Shown one piece after another: positions 1 through 7,938 of a stretch of 57,338 nucleotides of DNA (position 1 is its first letter; the number at the start of each line of letters is the position of its first letter). The translations under genes were made by a program, and so were the position numbers. Where the stretch lies: NCBI GenBank assembly GCA_001873995.1, contig MNVR01000019.1, positions 1-57,338 of the forward strand, written 5' to 3'. The notes beneath the pieces were generated by a model. It was not told where the DNA came from. It did no database searches and saw only the letters and a list, made by a program, of their open reading frames with translations. This DNA comes from Candidatus Phelpsiimicrobium noxiivivens (GTDB taxonomy: Bacteria > Omnitrophota > Gorgyraeia > Velamenicoccales > Velamenicoccaceae).

Positions 1-149
1 ATAGCGCCTATGCTTTGTCAATCTATTGGCATGGGTTTGTCAAGCCAATTTAGAAATGTCCTATTCTTGGTTTTTAACGAACTCCTGCAAAAGCCTCTTC
101 CTTATGCGCAGGAAGTGTACTGCCAAACTGAAACTTCCTCATTTGGTTT

Positions 150-491
150 GCGCCACGCAAATCTCCATGTCCGGCAGACGAAGTTTTTTGCCGTCTGCTT
201 CGGTTTGCATTTCGGCTGTTACTCTCCATAGAATATTGTCGCTACAGCCTATATGCAATCCCTCGCAGACCCAAGCAAACGACGTGCCAAAAAACTTCTG
301 ATTGTCTGCCTGGACAGAAGACTTGCGTGGCTCCATAACAGATACACCTCGCCCATTGTACTAGGGTTGGTGACGAGATTACCCAAAGACCACCGTAGCG
401 GAAAGGGGACCCGTCCATTTTGGGACGGGGGAAACCACGGGAGGGTTTCCTAATGGGGCTCGGAGGGCAAGGGCAATCTCGTCACCAACCC
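150..491. repeat. Structured intergenic repeat, family A copy 1
   Basis: The gene-free stretch 1-595 is mostly this element; no convincing protein is seen. A perfect 17-bp inverted repeat (364-380 with 475-491) encloses two hairpins (411-416/422-427 and 430-436/444-450). Upstream lies an imperfect hairpin (175-192 with 286-308). A second copy lies inverted at about 23278-23620, with the same stems kept by different bases. A 16-bp direct repeat CCTATGCTTTGTCAAT sits at 7-22 and 491-506, which could be a flanking duplication. Mobile element remnant or structured RNA are both possible. Confidence 0.7.
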
Positions 492-560
492 CTATGCTTT
501 GTCAATGACACCTTGGCACAAAGGATCGCCAAATGTGCACCTTTCTGGGGCGATTAGCTA

Positions 561-589
561 TTGCCTCTTAAAGGGTTTTACTATACAAT
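561..589 (+). promoter_or_regulatory. Predicted sigma70 promoter of dus (leaderless)
   Basis: TTGCCT at 561-566 and TACAAT at 584-589 are separated by 17 bp. The expected transcription start falls at about 595-597, on the ATG at 596, and no Shine-Dalgarno sequence precedes that ATG. The dus mRNA may therefore be leaderless. This is inferred from sequence only. Confidence 0.45.
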
Positions 590-595
590 ACGGGC

Positions 596-1591
596 ATGCT
601 AAAAATAGGCGAGCTTGAACTCAAGTCAAACGTCCTCCTTGCGCCGCTGGCAGGGATCAGCGATTCATCCTTCCGGCTCCTGTGCCGCGAGTTCGGGGCG
701 GGTTTCACTTTTGTTGAAATGATCAACGCGCGCGCTATATCCCACAAAAATAAAAAGACAAAAAAGATGCTTAACGTAGCGCCTAATGACAGGCCCATAG
801 GTGTCCAGCTCTTAGGCTTTGAGATCCCATATCTTCTTAAAGCCCTATGCGTACTGGAGCGTTATGACTTTGACTTACTGGACTTCAACGCCGCCTGTCC
901 TGTCAAAAAAGTTTGCAGGCGCGGCGAAGGCGCGTCTCTTATGAAAGAACCTGAACTGCTGAAAAAGATCCTCACAACTCTTGCTGATACCCTTGCCAAT
1001 GCACCTACAGGGCGCCTAAAAACACCTCTGACCATAAAGATAAGAAGCGGTTGGGACCAAACGTCTAAAAATGCCGTTCTAATAGCGCAACTTGCCCAGG
1101 ACGCGGGCGTAAAAGCTATATTCATACATGGCAGGGACAGGAACCAATTTTACAAAGGGTACGTAGACTATAAAATCATAGCGGATGTCAAAAAAAACGT
1201 CTCTATACCCGTTATCGCGAGCGGCGACATCTGGAGCGCGAAACACGCAAAGCTTATGTTTGAAGAAACCGGCTGTGACGGCATACTGGTGGCGCGCGGC
1301 GCTCTCGGAAACCCATGGATATTCAGAGAGATCGAAGAATATTTAAAAAATAGGCGCATCCTTGAGCCGCCGACTATTGAAGAGATAACAGCTACAATGT
1401 TAAAACACCTTGAACTTTCCATTGCCGAACACGCGGAAAAAAACGCCGTACCGATAATGCGCAAATTCGTGGGTTGGTACTTAAAAGGAAGGCGTTTTGT
1501 GCGGCCCATACGTCAAAAAGTCAACAGCCTCAAAACAAAAAAAAACTTTTACGACTTAATGGAAAATGTCCTTGCGTTGGCAAAACAATAA
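596..1591 (+). CDS. dus: tRNA-dihydrouridine synthase (DusB-like)
   Basis: FMN-dependent enzyme that reduces specific uridines in tRNA D-loops to dihydrouridine with NADPH. The 331-residue length matches the family. It has an N-terminal TIM barrel beginning with the LLAPLAGISDSSFR strand, the active-site segment FNAACPVKKV with the catalytic Cys at 101 followed by RRGEGASLM, the KIRSGW strand near residue 160, the phosphate-binding SGDIW and GILVARGALGNPWIF segments, and a C-terminal helical tRNA-binding domain. The first ATG agrees with the family start. It stands alone on the + strand with its own promoter. Subfamily (DusB or another Dus) cannot be fixed by eye. Confidence 0.93.
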   Translation: MLKIGELELKSNVLLAPLAGISDSSFRLLCREFGAGFTFVEMINARAISHKNKKTKKMLNVAPNDRPIGVQLLGFEIPYLLKALCVLERYDFDLLDFNAACPVKKVCRRGEGASLMKEPELLKKILTTLADTLANAPTGRLKTPLTIKIRSGWDQTSKNAVLIAQLAQDAGVKAIFIHGRDRNQFYKGYVDYKIIADVKKNVSIPVIASGDIWSAKHAKLMFEETGCDGILVARGALGNPWIFREIEEYLKNRRILEPPTIEEITATMLKHLELSIAEHAEKNAVPIMRKFVGWYLKGRRFVRPIRQKVNSLKTKKNFYDLMENVLALAKQ

Positions 1592-1605
1592 TATTGTGTT
1601 AAAAT
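1577..1605 (+). promoter_or_regulatory. Predicted sigma70 promoter of the 223-residue gene (leaderless)
   Basis: TTGGCA at 1577-1582 and TAAAAT at 1600-1605 with a 17-bp spacer. The predicted start is at 1612-1613, exactly the ATG of the next gene, again without a Shine-Dalgarno sequence. The promoter overlaps the last codons of dus. Confidence 0.4.
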
Positions 1606-1612
1606 ATCAACC

Positions 1613-2284
1613 ATGAGGCAAAAAGACCGCAATAGATCTTTTCTAATTATACTATTCTCTTTCCTGATACCCTTTCTGATATTTTTCGCGTTTTTATTCC
1701 TATTATACGCCCGGGCCTCTGCAGACAAATTTCAAAGTTCTTTTTCCAACGACTATACAACACAAACTAAACAACAGGATCTAAAGATACCTTCTGTCCA
1801 AACCCAAAAAGTATCAACAACAATAACCTCGTCTATACCACAACAAACAACCGCAAGTAATACGGACTGGGCACTCCAAGCGAACAAGGCGCAGGCAATA
1901 GCGCCTTCTTTAAGTATTACACCAGCGCCAGATATGTCTTCATTAGCCGTCTCTGCGCCTATGCCTTATCTTGCCGCTCCAACAACGCCTGCTTTGACTA
2001 AAACACGCATCACAACCCCTGATTTTGAAGAAAAATACAAAAAATTATTTGAAGCTCAAGCAAAAACCAAACACAAAAAAAAGAAAAGCCTGATAGACTC
2101 TATCTTAGACGAGGCCATCCATTATGGCTTATTTATCGTTCTTGGACTTGTGATCTTAGTTGTGATCTACACTCTTCAAAAAGATAAAGAAACGCTGAAG
2201 ACAATATCCCGGACGCCGCAACATCCGGGACAACTTACGAAAGGTGAAGAACCCAAAAAAAATATTTGGCAGGATGATTTTTAG
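1613..2284 (+). CDS. Hypothetical bitopic membrane protein
   Basis: Not recognised. The 223-residue product has a basic N-terminus and a hydrophobic segment at residues 9-32 (signal anchor or uncleaved signal). A low-complexity Thr/Gln/Ser/Ala-rich stretch (about 45-135) looks disordered. A lysine-rich patch (KTKHKKKKS) precedes a second membrane helix near 168-187, and a short polar tail follows. The two helices would place the disordered part in the periplasm. It lies 21 bp after dus with its own predicted promoter and ends 7 bp from the convergent macro-Nudix gene. It stops with TAG. Confidence 0.6.
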   Translation: MRQKDRNRSFLIILFSFLIPFLIFFAFLFLLYARASADKFQSSFSNDYTTQTKQQDLKIPSVQTQKVSTTITSSIPQQTTASNTDWALQANKAQAIAPSLSITPAPDMSSLAVSAPMPYLAAPTTPALTKTRITTPDFEEKYKKLFEAQAKTKHKKKKSLIDSILDEAIHYGLFIVLGLVILVVIYTLQKDKETLKTISRTPQHPGQLTKGEEPKKNIWQDDF

Positions 2285-2291
2285 CCCAAGT

Positions 2292-3125
2292 TTAGCGAGT
2301 CCGCGAATAATCCTCAAGCACCCTCTTGTGATCAAAGGCAATTTCCATATCCCGCCACGCGCCTAATCCAACAATACGGGCTACGGCTGCGTCTGAAGCT
2401 GCTTCTGGTTTACCTTTTGCCTGACAGATAAAAACGGTGCTGATAGTATGAAACCTCGGATCGCGCTCGGGGTTAGAATACGTATGGAACTGTCTTAAGT
2501 TCGTAACGACAAGCCCTGTTTCCTCTTTAGCCTCACGCGCCGCAGCCTCTTCTAAACTTTCGCCGTAATCCAGGAAGCCCCCGGGAATAGCCCATCCAAA
2601 TGGCGGATTACTGCGTTTGATCAAAACGACCCCGCCCTCTACTTCAATAATAGTATCTACCGTCACAAAAGGCCCCTGGCAAAGGCTGCCTACGATATGA
2701 TTAAGATAGCTCTCGGCAGTGCGCCGAAAGGCTTTAAAATCTTCATCATTACGCAAAACCAGATCTATCTCTTTAAGAAAATGTTTCTCTTCACGGATGT
2801 GGCGAAATATCTCCTGAGACATGATCTTAGCTGAAGCTGTAAGCGTTAGTCCGGCGTCCGCGTAACCTATGGCCGGAAGCGCTATAGACCTGACTTTCAA
2901 TGATCTGGCCACGGCAAGCGCGTGCGCGCAGGCATACCGCACTTTTTTATCATCAATTGGGATACCGTCTTCTGCCACTACAGCGTGGATCAAATTCCGC
3001 GCCTTAAAGGAATCCGCCTTTGGCGCGGACATATCTCTCCCATAAGACTGAACCACAACGGCATCAACTTTTATCTCTGCTATATCCCCTCTTATGATCT
3101 TTATCTCAACGCCCCTTATCTTCAT
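2292..3125 (-). CDS. Macro domain-Nudix hydrolase fusion
   Basis: Two-domain protein of 277 residues. Residues 1-130 resemble a macro domain (IIRGDI start, VDAVVVQS strand, ALPAIGYADAGL loop), but the usual Asn-rich NAAN-type motif is replaced, so ADP-ribose binding is uncertain. Residues 150-275 form a Nudix hydrolase with a complete Nudix box (G183, E189, REAKEETGL at 197-205) and an ADP-ribose/NADH-pyrophosphatase-like look (PPFGWAIPGGFLDYGES). The likely role is hydrolysis of ADP-ribose or a related nucleoside diphosphate derivative. Its ATG overlaps the stop of cca (ATGA), making it the last gene of the nrdR-BFN-cca unit. Substrate is inference. Confidence 0.8.
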   Translation of the reverse strand: MKIRGVEIKIIRGDIAEIKVDAVVVQSYGRDMSAPKADSFKARNLIHAVVAEDGIPIDDKKVRYACAHALAVARSLKVRSIALPAIGYADAGLTLTASAKIMSQEIFRHIREEKHFLKEIDLVLRNDEDFKAFRRTAESYLNHIVGSLCQGPFVTVDTIIEVEGGVVLIKRSNPPFGWAIPGGFLDYGESLEEAAAREAKEETGLVVTNLRQFHTYSNPERDPRFHTISTVFICQAKGKPEAASDAAVARIVGLGAWRDMEIAFDHKRVLEDYSRTR

Positions 3126-4582
3126 TGTCCACCTTTACTCTTAAGTAATAATTTTGCCGAAGTTTCTTTTGCCAATTTCAGCGCTTCAGTCCTTGTCTTC
3201 GCTCTTCCTTCAACTTGAGCCTCTTCCACGGCATCCAAGATCGCGGAGAACATGGGGCCTGGTTTAAGTTTAAGTTTCTTTATCAGATCTATACCACCTA
3301 TCAATCTCTTAAACGGCTCTTCTTTCAACATCTCAAAATACCGCCTGAGAAGAGAAAAAGACACCTTCTCGTGTTTTTTACGGCTCGCCGCGTTTGCCAT
3401 AGGCCCGCGCGTAGCGCGCTGATCCGCTATTGATAATAAAAGCACGCTCGCCGCCTCGTCCTTAGTATCGCGAAAATACCGATGGACCGCCCTTTTGGTC
3501 AGGATATCGTTATCCGCCAGGTATCCCGGCCGAAGATGCCAGAAAATGATCGTATCTAACGCGAACTTTTCCCTTGAAGAAAGTTTAAGCCTTTCAGATA
3601 CCGAATCCGAAATGATGCGGCCTATACGCTCATGCCCGTGGAACATAGTCTTGCCGGCTTTTACTTCAAAAGCCTCAGGTTTACCGATATCATGAAGGAG
3701 AGCGGCCAATTTTATTAATTGTATCCTCTTCCTACCCGAAGACATATATTCATTTAAATAAAAAGACAAGGCTTTATCATCTTTTAACGATAAAAACAGC
3801 TCGTCTAGCTTCTTAAGCGTTTCAAGCGAGTGGCCCCAGACGTCTAAGTGATGATATCCTCCCTGTCTAACATTATGCATGACTGCCACTTGTGGGATGA
3901 CGACCTCTAAAACACCATATTTGTCAAGAAGCCCTATATGGTGCCAGGCGCGTTCAGAGTTAAAGATCTTAAATAATTCGTCGCGAAGCCGCTCGCCTGC
4001 CACGGATTTCAGGCTCTCTTTCTTTTTCTTGATCAACGTAAGCGTGTGAGGCGATATCTTAAGGCCAAAAATAGCGCCAACACTAAAAGCCCGCAGTATC
4101 CGAAGAGGGTCATCGTCAAAGGAAGAGTCTGAAACTACACGAACAACTTTTCTGGCTATATCTCTTTGGGCGCCGTAAAGATCTAAAAGAACATTTTTAA
4201 GTAAAGGCAGGCGCCACGCGAGTGTATTTACCGTAAAATCCCTCTTTAAGAGATCCTCTTCTAGATCTTTACCTCTGAAGTCAACAAAATCAAGCGTTAG
4301 AACCTCTCCTTTTATCTTAACAACTACTCTGCTGCAGCCGTGTTCTTTATCCAATACGACAAAACCGGATCTTAACTCTCGCGCCAGGCGGCGGCCAAAA
4401 TCAATAGCGCCACGCATTAAAGTAAAATCAATGTCAAGCGGATCTTTTTGATAACCTATTATGGCATCACGCAAAAACCCTCCTACAAGATATATGTCTT
4501 TCTTTTCTTTCTTTGCCAGAGAAACAACAGCCAGGAATGGTTTTGATCGCAATATGGGATGATCTATACGCGGATAGGCCAA
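3122..4582 (-). CDS. cca: CCA-adding enzyme / poly(A) polymerase family nucleotidyltransferase with HD domain
   Basis: Class II nucleotidyltransferase that adds or repairs the tRNA 3' CCA end, or a poly(A) polymerase. Residues 33-39 carry VGGFLRD and residues 48-54 hold the catalytic pair D50/D52 (PLDIDFT). KRDFTVNTLA, DDPLRILRA and the head/neck region around ERLRDELFKI follow. A C-terminal HD phosphohydrolase-type domain (LLHDIGKPE, then GHERIG) is present, as in E. coli-type CCA enzymes. The 486-residue length fits an HD-containing member. It is flush against the BFN gene start and overlaps the macro-Nudix start by 4 nt, suggesting translational coupling. The CCA versus PAP choice cannot be settled by eye. 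Confidence 0.85.
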   Translation of the reverse strand: MAYPRIDHPILRSKPFLAVVSLAKKEKKDIYLVGGFLRDAIIGYQKDPLDIDFTLMRGAIDFGRRLARELRSGFVVLDKEHGCSRVVVKIKGEVLTLDFVDFRGKDLEEDLLKRDFTVNTLAWRLPLLKNVLLDLYGAQRDIARKVVRVVSDSSFDDDPLRILRAFSVGAIFGLKISPHTLTLIKKKKESLKSVAGERLRDELFKIFNSERAWHHIGLLDKYGVLEVVIPQVAVMHNVRQGGYHHLDVWGHSLETLKKLDELFLSLKDDKALSFYLNEYMSSGRKRIQLIKLAALLHDIGKPEAFEVKAGKTMFHGHERIGRIISDSVSERLKLSSREKFALDTIIFWHLRPGYLADNDILTKRAVHRYFRDTKDEAASVLLLSIADQRATRGPMANAASRKKHEKVSFSLLRRYFEMLKEEPFKRLIGGIDLIKKLKLKPGPMFSAILDAVEEAQVEGRAKTRTEALKLAKETSAKLLLKSKGGQ

Positions 4583-5005
4583 TTACTCTCCCTGGTGAAA
4601 GACTTCGGCGCGCTTGATGACCTCAGCGTCTACAAAAATAGGCGCTTTTACGCGCACGGCCAAGGCGATGCTATCCGAAGGGCGGGCGTCAACTATGGCC
4701 CCGCCATTCTCTTCTCCTTTGCGGGCCAATACAAGCTTCGCGAAAAAAATTGAATCTTCCAGTTTATCTATGACGATCTTCTTTACCGTGCACCCTAATG
4801 CCTTTATTACCGTAACAAGCAGATCATGCGTCAATGGCCTTGGCGGAACAACTCCGCTGATCTCCATTTTTATCGCGTTCGCTTCCAAAAAACCGATGAT
4901 GATAGGCAAAAGGCGCCCGCCGTTTTTTTCTTTCAGAACGATGATCTGGTCCTGCCTCTTTTCATCTATAATTATCTTATTTAATTCCATTTCCACAAAA
5001 GCCAT
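4583..5005 (-). CDS. Bifunctional nuclease (BFN/DUF151) domain protein
   Basis: Small 140-residue protein of the BFN family (PF02577), which has been reported to have DNase/RNase activity in some bacteria and plants; its cellular role is unclear. Characteristic parts are the LPIIIGFLEANAI segment, RPLTHDLL near residue 56 and DARPSDSIALAVR near 107, the family's best-conserved motif. It overlaps nrdR by one nucleotide and is followed immediately by cca. Function beyond family membership is not inferred. Confidence 0.85.
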   Translation of the reverse strand: MAFVEMELNKIIIDEKRQDQIIVLKEKNGGRLLPIIIGFLEANAIKMEISGVVPPRPLTHDLLVTVIKALGCTVKKIVIDKLEDSIFFAKLVLARKGEENGGAIVDARPSDSIALAVRVKAPIFVDAEVIKRAEVFHQGE

Positions 5006-5466
5006 TATTCCCCCGCCTTTTTCAACAATCCTTTTAATTCGCTCATAAACTGGTTGACATCTTTAAACTGCCTGTAAACAGATGCAAACCTCACATAAGC
5101 GACTTCATCCAGCAAAGCCAGCTTATCCATAAGCAGCGCCCCGATATCTTTTGAAAATACTTCTCTTTCAAACTTACGATATATCTCGCGCTCAACATTA
5201 GTTACGAGTTCCTCTATTATTTGAGATGAAATAGGCCTCTTTTCACAGGCCTTCTGGATCCCGTTTGATATTTTTTTTCTGTCAAAAGGCTGCCTACGGC
5301 CGTCTTTTTTTACTACAAGGAGCGGCATTTCTTCAACCACTTCATAGGTCGTGAACCTCTTGCCGCATCCTAAGCATTCACGCCTACGACGCACGCTTGA
5401 GCCTTCGGAACTGGCGCGCGAATCTATCACCTTATCGTCAACATGGCCACAGAATGGGCAATTCAT
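5005..5466 (-). CDS. nrdR: Transcriptional repressor NrdR
   Basis: ATP/dATP-sensing repressor of ribonucleotide reductase genes. The 153-residue product has the diagnostic N-terminal zinc ribbon (C3, C6, C31, C34; motif [20 protein letters not shown]) followed by an ATP-cone domain ([16 protein letters not shown] onward). It is the first gene of a four-gene unit with BFN, cca and macro-Nudix. It lies downstream of dCMP deaminase and glyA, separated by a palindromic repeat. No palindromic NrdR box or ribonucleotide reductase gene was seen in the window, so its targets lie elsewhere. Confidence 0.95.
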   Translation of the reverse strand: MNCPFCGHVDDKVIDSRASSEGSSVRRRRECLGCGKRFTTYEVVEEMPLLVVKKDGRRQPFDRKKISNGIQKACEKRPISSQIIEELVTNVEREIYRKFEREVFSKDIGALLMDKLALLDEVAYVRFASVYRQFKDVNQFMSELKGLLKKAGE

Positions 5467-5509
5467 GAACTTTAATTCTTTCGTATTTATTTGGATTTAT
5501 AAGCTTTTA

Positions 5510-5703
5510 ATTATGTTGTTCATCCGCTCGGCATTCGTAAAAAGTTTTCGAAAAAAGGCAAAAACAACTCGTCCGTCGGCTTTAGCCAGCCTGCCGGCAG
5601 GCAGGGACGGACTTTAGACAGTTTTTGCCAAAAACTTTTTCAAAAACTTTTTACTCATAACATGCCTTTTTATGCTACTGAATAACATAATCAAAATCTT
5701 ATC
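5510..5703. repeat. Nested palindromic repeat, family B copy 1
   Basis: About 195 bp between dCMP deaminase and nrdR. It is a multi-tier palindrome: ends TTTAATTATGTTGTTCAT / TGAATAACATAATCAAA, then GGCAAAAAC/GTTTTTGCC, then GTCCGTC/GACGGAC, with GCCTGCCGGCAGGC at the centre. A second copy lies inverted at 25408-25615, and both copies have the same orientation relative to the flanking genes. It encodes nothing apparent and resembles a MITE. Confidence 0.8.
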
Positions 5704-5735
5704 CGTATTATTTACGAATTACTCTTAATTTTGCC

Positions 5736-6200
5736 TTATTCGGATTGTTCGACTTTCCTGACCTTTATCTTCGCTTCTCTTAAAAAGCTAAGCGCCATAG
5801 CATCGGGGTAAGAACCTGACATAACAACTTCTTTTATCCCGGCGTTAATGATCATCTTCGCGCAAATTATGCAAGGCTGATGCGTCACATACAATATGCT
5901 GTTCCTTAAAGACACACCGTGAAGTGAAGCCTGAAGCAGGACATTCTGTTCCGCGTGTAACCCGCGGCAGAGTTCGTGCCTCTCTCCCGAAGGTATCTTT
6001 AATTTCTCCCGCAGGCATCCGACTTGAGCGCAATGTTTAATACCGGAAGGCGTACCGTTATAACCTGTAGCGAGAATACGCCTGTCTTTAACAACAAGAG
6101 CGCCGACTTTACGCCTAAGGCACGTTGAGCGCTGTGATACAAGCGCTGCTATCTCCAAGAAATATTCATCCCAACCTGGCCTGCTATCTTTTTTTTTCAT
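5736..6200 (-). CDS. comEB: dCMP deaminase
   Basis: Zinc enzyme converting dCMP to dUMP, the substrate for thymidylate synthase (a thyX gene is at 22.4 kb). The 154-residue product has the cytidine-deaminase-fold motifs HAEQN (zinc His and catalytic Glu, near residue 82) and PCIICAK (two zinc Cys). The N-terminal WDEYFLEIA and GYNGTPSG segments are typical of dCMP deaminases rather than riboflavin deaminases. Its start overlaps the glyA stop by 4 nt, so it ends the purE-tsaC/ywlE-rpiB-glyA run. Confidence 0.92.
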   Translation of the reverse strand: MKKKDSRPGWDEYFLEIAALVSQRSTCLRRKVGALVVKDRRILATGYNGTPSGIKHCAQVGCLREKLKIPSGERHELCRGLHAEQNVLLQASLHGVSLRNSILYVTHQPCIICAKMIINAGIKEVVMSGSYPDAMALSFLREAKIKVRKVEQSE

Positions 6201-7468
6201 TGTTTTGGCATTGGGGTTAATTGTTTTAACAAATTGTTATACAAAGGAAACTCGCGTACCAAACCAGCCACCTTCTTTAAGGCGCTTTTCATAGAAGCCT
6301 CATCCCCGCGCGTTGATATGACATTAGCTATAATACCTGCTATCAGGCGCATTTCTGATACACCCATGCCACGGGTAGTAATCGCGGGGGTCCCTAATCT
6401 TAAGCCGCTAGTCAAAAACGGGCTTTGTTTATCGAACGGCACAAGATTTTTATTGACCGTTATCCTGGCGCGGTCCAACAAGATCGCCGCTTCTTTGCCA
6501 GATATCTGTTTATCAGTAAGATCAACCAATAATAAATGAGTATCTGTCCCTCCTGAGACGACGCGAAAACCGTTTTTAGCCATAGCGCCGGATAAAGCCG
6601 AGGCATTATCTACTATTCTTTTCTGATATTTCTTAAACTCAGGCGACAGCGCCTCCTTCAGCGCTACAGCCTTTGCCGCTATTACATGCATAAGCGGGCC
6701 GCCCTGGATACCCGGAAAAACAATACTATCTATCTTTTTCGCGAATTCTTTCTTGCATAATATCATACCACCCCTGGGGCCTCGCAGCGTCTTATGGGTC
6801 GTAGTGGTTACGAACTCAGCAAAAGGCACAGGTGAAGGATGTATGCCCGCGGCCACTAGGCCCGCGATATGCGCCATATCAACAAAAAGATACGCGCCTA
6901 CGGAATCCGCTATTTCCCTGAATCTCTTAAAATCCAGTTCCCTCGGATACGCCGAAGCGCCTGCCAAGATCATCCGCGGTTTATACTGCTTAGCCAGCTC
7001 GGCAACTTGGTCATAATCAATTGTCTCAGTTTTAGGGCTCACGCCGTAAGGAATTATCTTATAGAACATACCCGAAAAATTATGAGGCAGGCCATGAGAA
7101 AGATGCCCTCCGCACGCCAAGTCCATAGCGAGGACCGTATCACCTAAATTGAGCGCCGCGAAATAAATGGCCATGTTTGCCTGCGTTCCGGAATGAGGCT
7201 GCACATTCGCGTGTTCGGCGCCAAAAAGTTCTTTAGCCCGCTCACGGGCCAAGGCCTCAACATCATCTACAAATTCACATCCACCGTACCAACGCGCATT
7301 AGGATACCCCTCGGCATATTTATTCGTAAGAACAGACCCCTGGGCCTCAAGAACAGCTTCAGACGTAAAATTTTCGCTGGCTATCAGCTCAATGTTGTTG
7401 TGCTGCCGCGCTAATTCACTGCATACAGCGCTATAGATCTCCGGATCTACTTTTTTCAAATGGCTCAT
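6197..7468 (-). CDS. glyA: Serine hydroxymethyltransferase
   Basis: PLP enzyme interconverting serine + THF with glycine + 5,10-methylene-THF, linking glycine cleavage, purine and thymidylate synthesis. Motifs include [24 protein letters not shown] and [14 protein letters not shown], with the PLP lysine in HKT. The ATG at 7468 gives MSHLKKVD, aligns with the B. subtilis enzyme start, and overlaps the rpiB stop as ATGA like its neighbours. An in-frame ATG four codons upstream (7480) is less likely. The resulting 423 residues fit the family. Confidence 0.95.
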   Translation of the reverse strand: MSHLKKVDPEIYSAVCSELARQHNNIELIASENFTSEAVLEAQGSVLTNKYAEGYPNARWYGGCEFVDDVEALARERAKELFGAEHANVQPHSGTQANMAIYFAALNLGDTVLAMDLACGGHLSHGLPHNFSGMFYKIIPYGVSPKTETIDYDQVAELAKQYKPRMILAGASAYPRELDFKRFREIADSVGAYLFVDMAHIAGLVAAGIHPSPVPFAEFVTTTTHKTLRGPRGGMILCKKEFAKKIDSIVFPGIQGGPLMHVIAAKAVALKEALSPEFKKYQKRIVDNASALSGAMAKNGFRVVSGGTDTHLLLVDLTDKQISGKEAAILLDRARITVNKNLVPFDKQSPFLTSGLRLGTPAITTRGMGVSEMRLIAGIIANVISTRGDEASMKSALKKVAGLVREFPLYNNLLKQLTPMPKQ

Positions 7469-7938
7469 TGTCGTGCGCATAACCTTTCTATCCTTTCTAT
7501 CTTTTTTATCCTTCTTAAATGCCTGCCTCCCTCAAAAGCTGTATTAAGCCAGGCGTCTATCATTTTTTTAGCAGCAGGCGAAGTGACGAACAAAGCGCCT
7601 AAAACAAGCACATTGGCGTCATTATGCCGCCGTGATAAACGCGCGGCTTTAATATTATAACAAAGGGCCGCCCTCACATTTTTAAGTTTGTTCGCTACTA
7701 TACAATTGCCAATACCGGTTTTACAGATCAGTATACCACGATGCGCTTTTCCAAAAGAAACGGCGCGCGCAACCTTATAAGCGGTATCCGGATAATCCAT
7801 GGATCCCTGAGAAAATGTCCCGATATCTTCTATAAGTAAGCCTTGCTTGTTTAAATAATGTATTATTTTTTCTTTAAGTAAAAAACCCCCATGGTCGCAG
7901 CCTATTACGATCTTACTACGTGCACCAGTGTGGCTCAT
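7465..7938 (-). CDS. rpiB: Ribose-5-phosphate isomerase B
   Basis: Interconverts ribulose 5-phosphate and ribose 5-phosphate, feeding PRPP for the purine genes upstream. The 157-residue RpiB/LacAB-family product shows GCDHGG near the N-terminus, the active-site loop [13 protein letters not shown] (about residues 72-84), and [12 protein letters not shown]. It starts with ATGA overlap on the tsaC-ywlE stop and overlaps glyA in the same way. The order TsaC, YwlE, RpiB, GlyA recalls the ywlC-ywlE-ywlF-glyA region of B. subtilis. Confidence 0.93.
   Translation of the reverse strand: MSHTGARSKIVIGCDHGGFLLKEKIIHYLNKQGLLIEDIGTFSQGSMDYPDTAYKVARAVSFGKAHRGILICKTGIGNCIVANKLKNVRAALCYNIKAARLSRRHNDANVLVLGALFVTSPAAKKMIDAWLNTAFEGGRHLRRIKKIERIERLCARQ

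Noticed and set aside
364-491. Integron attC site or group II intron domain
   Set aside because: Arms and core do not show attC R/L boxes, and no domain V-like hairpin or reverse transcriptase is near.
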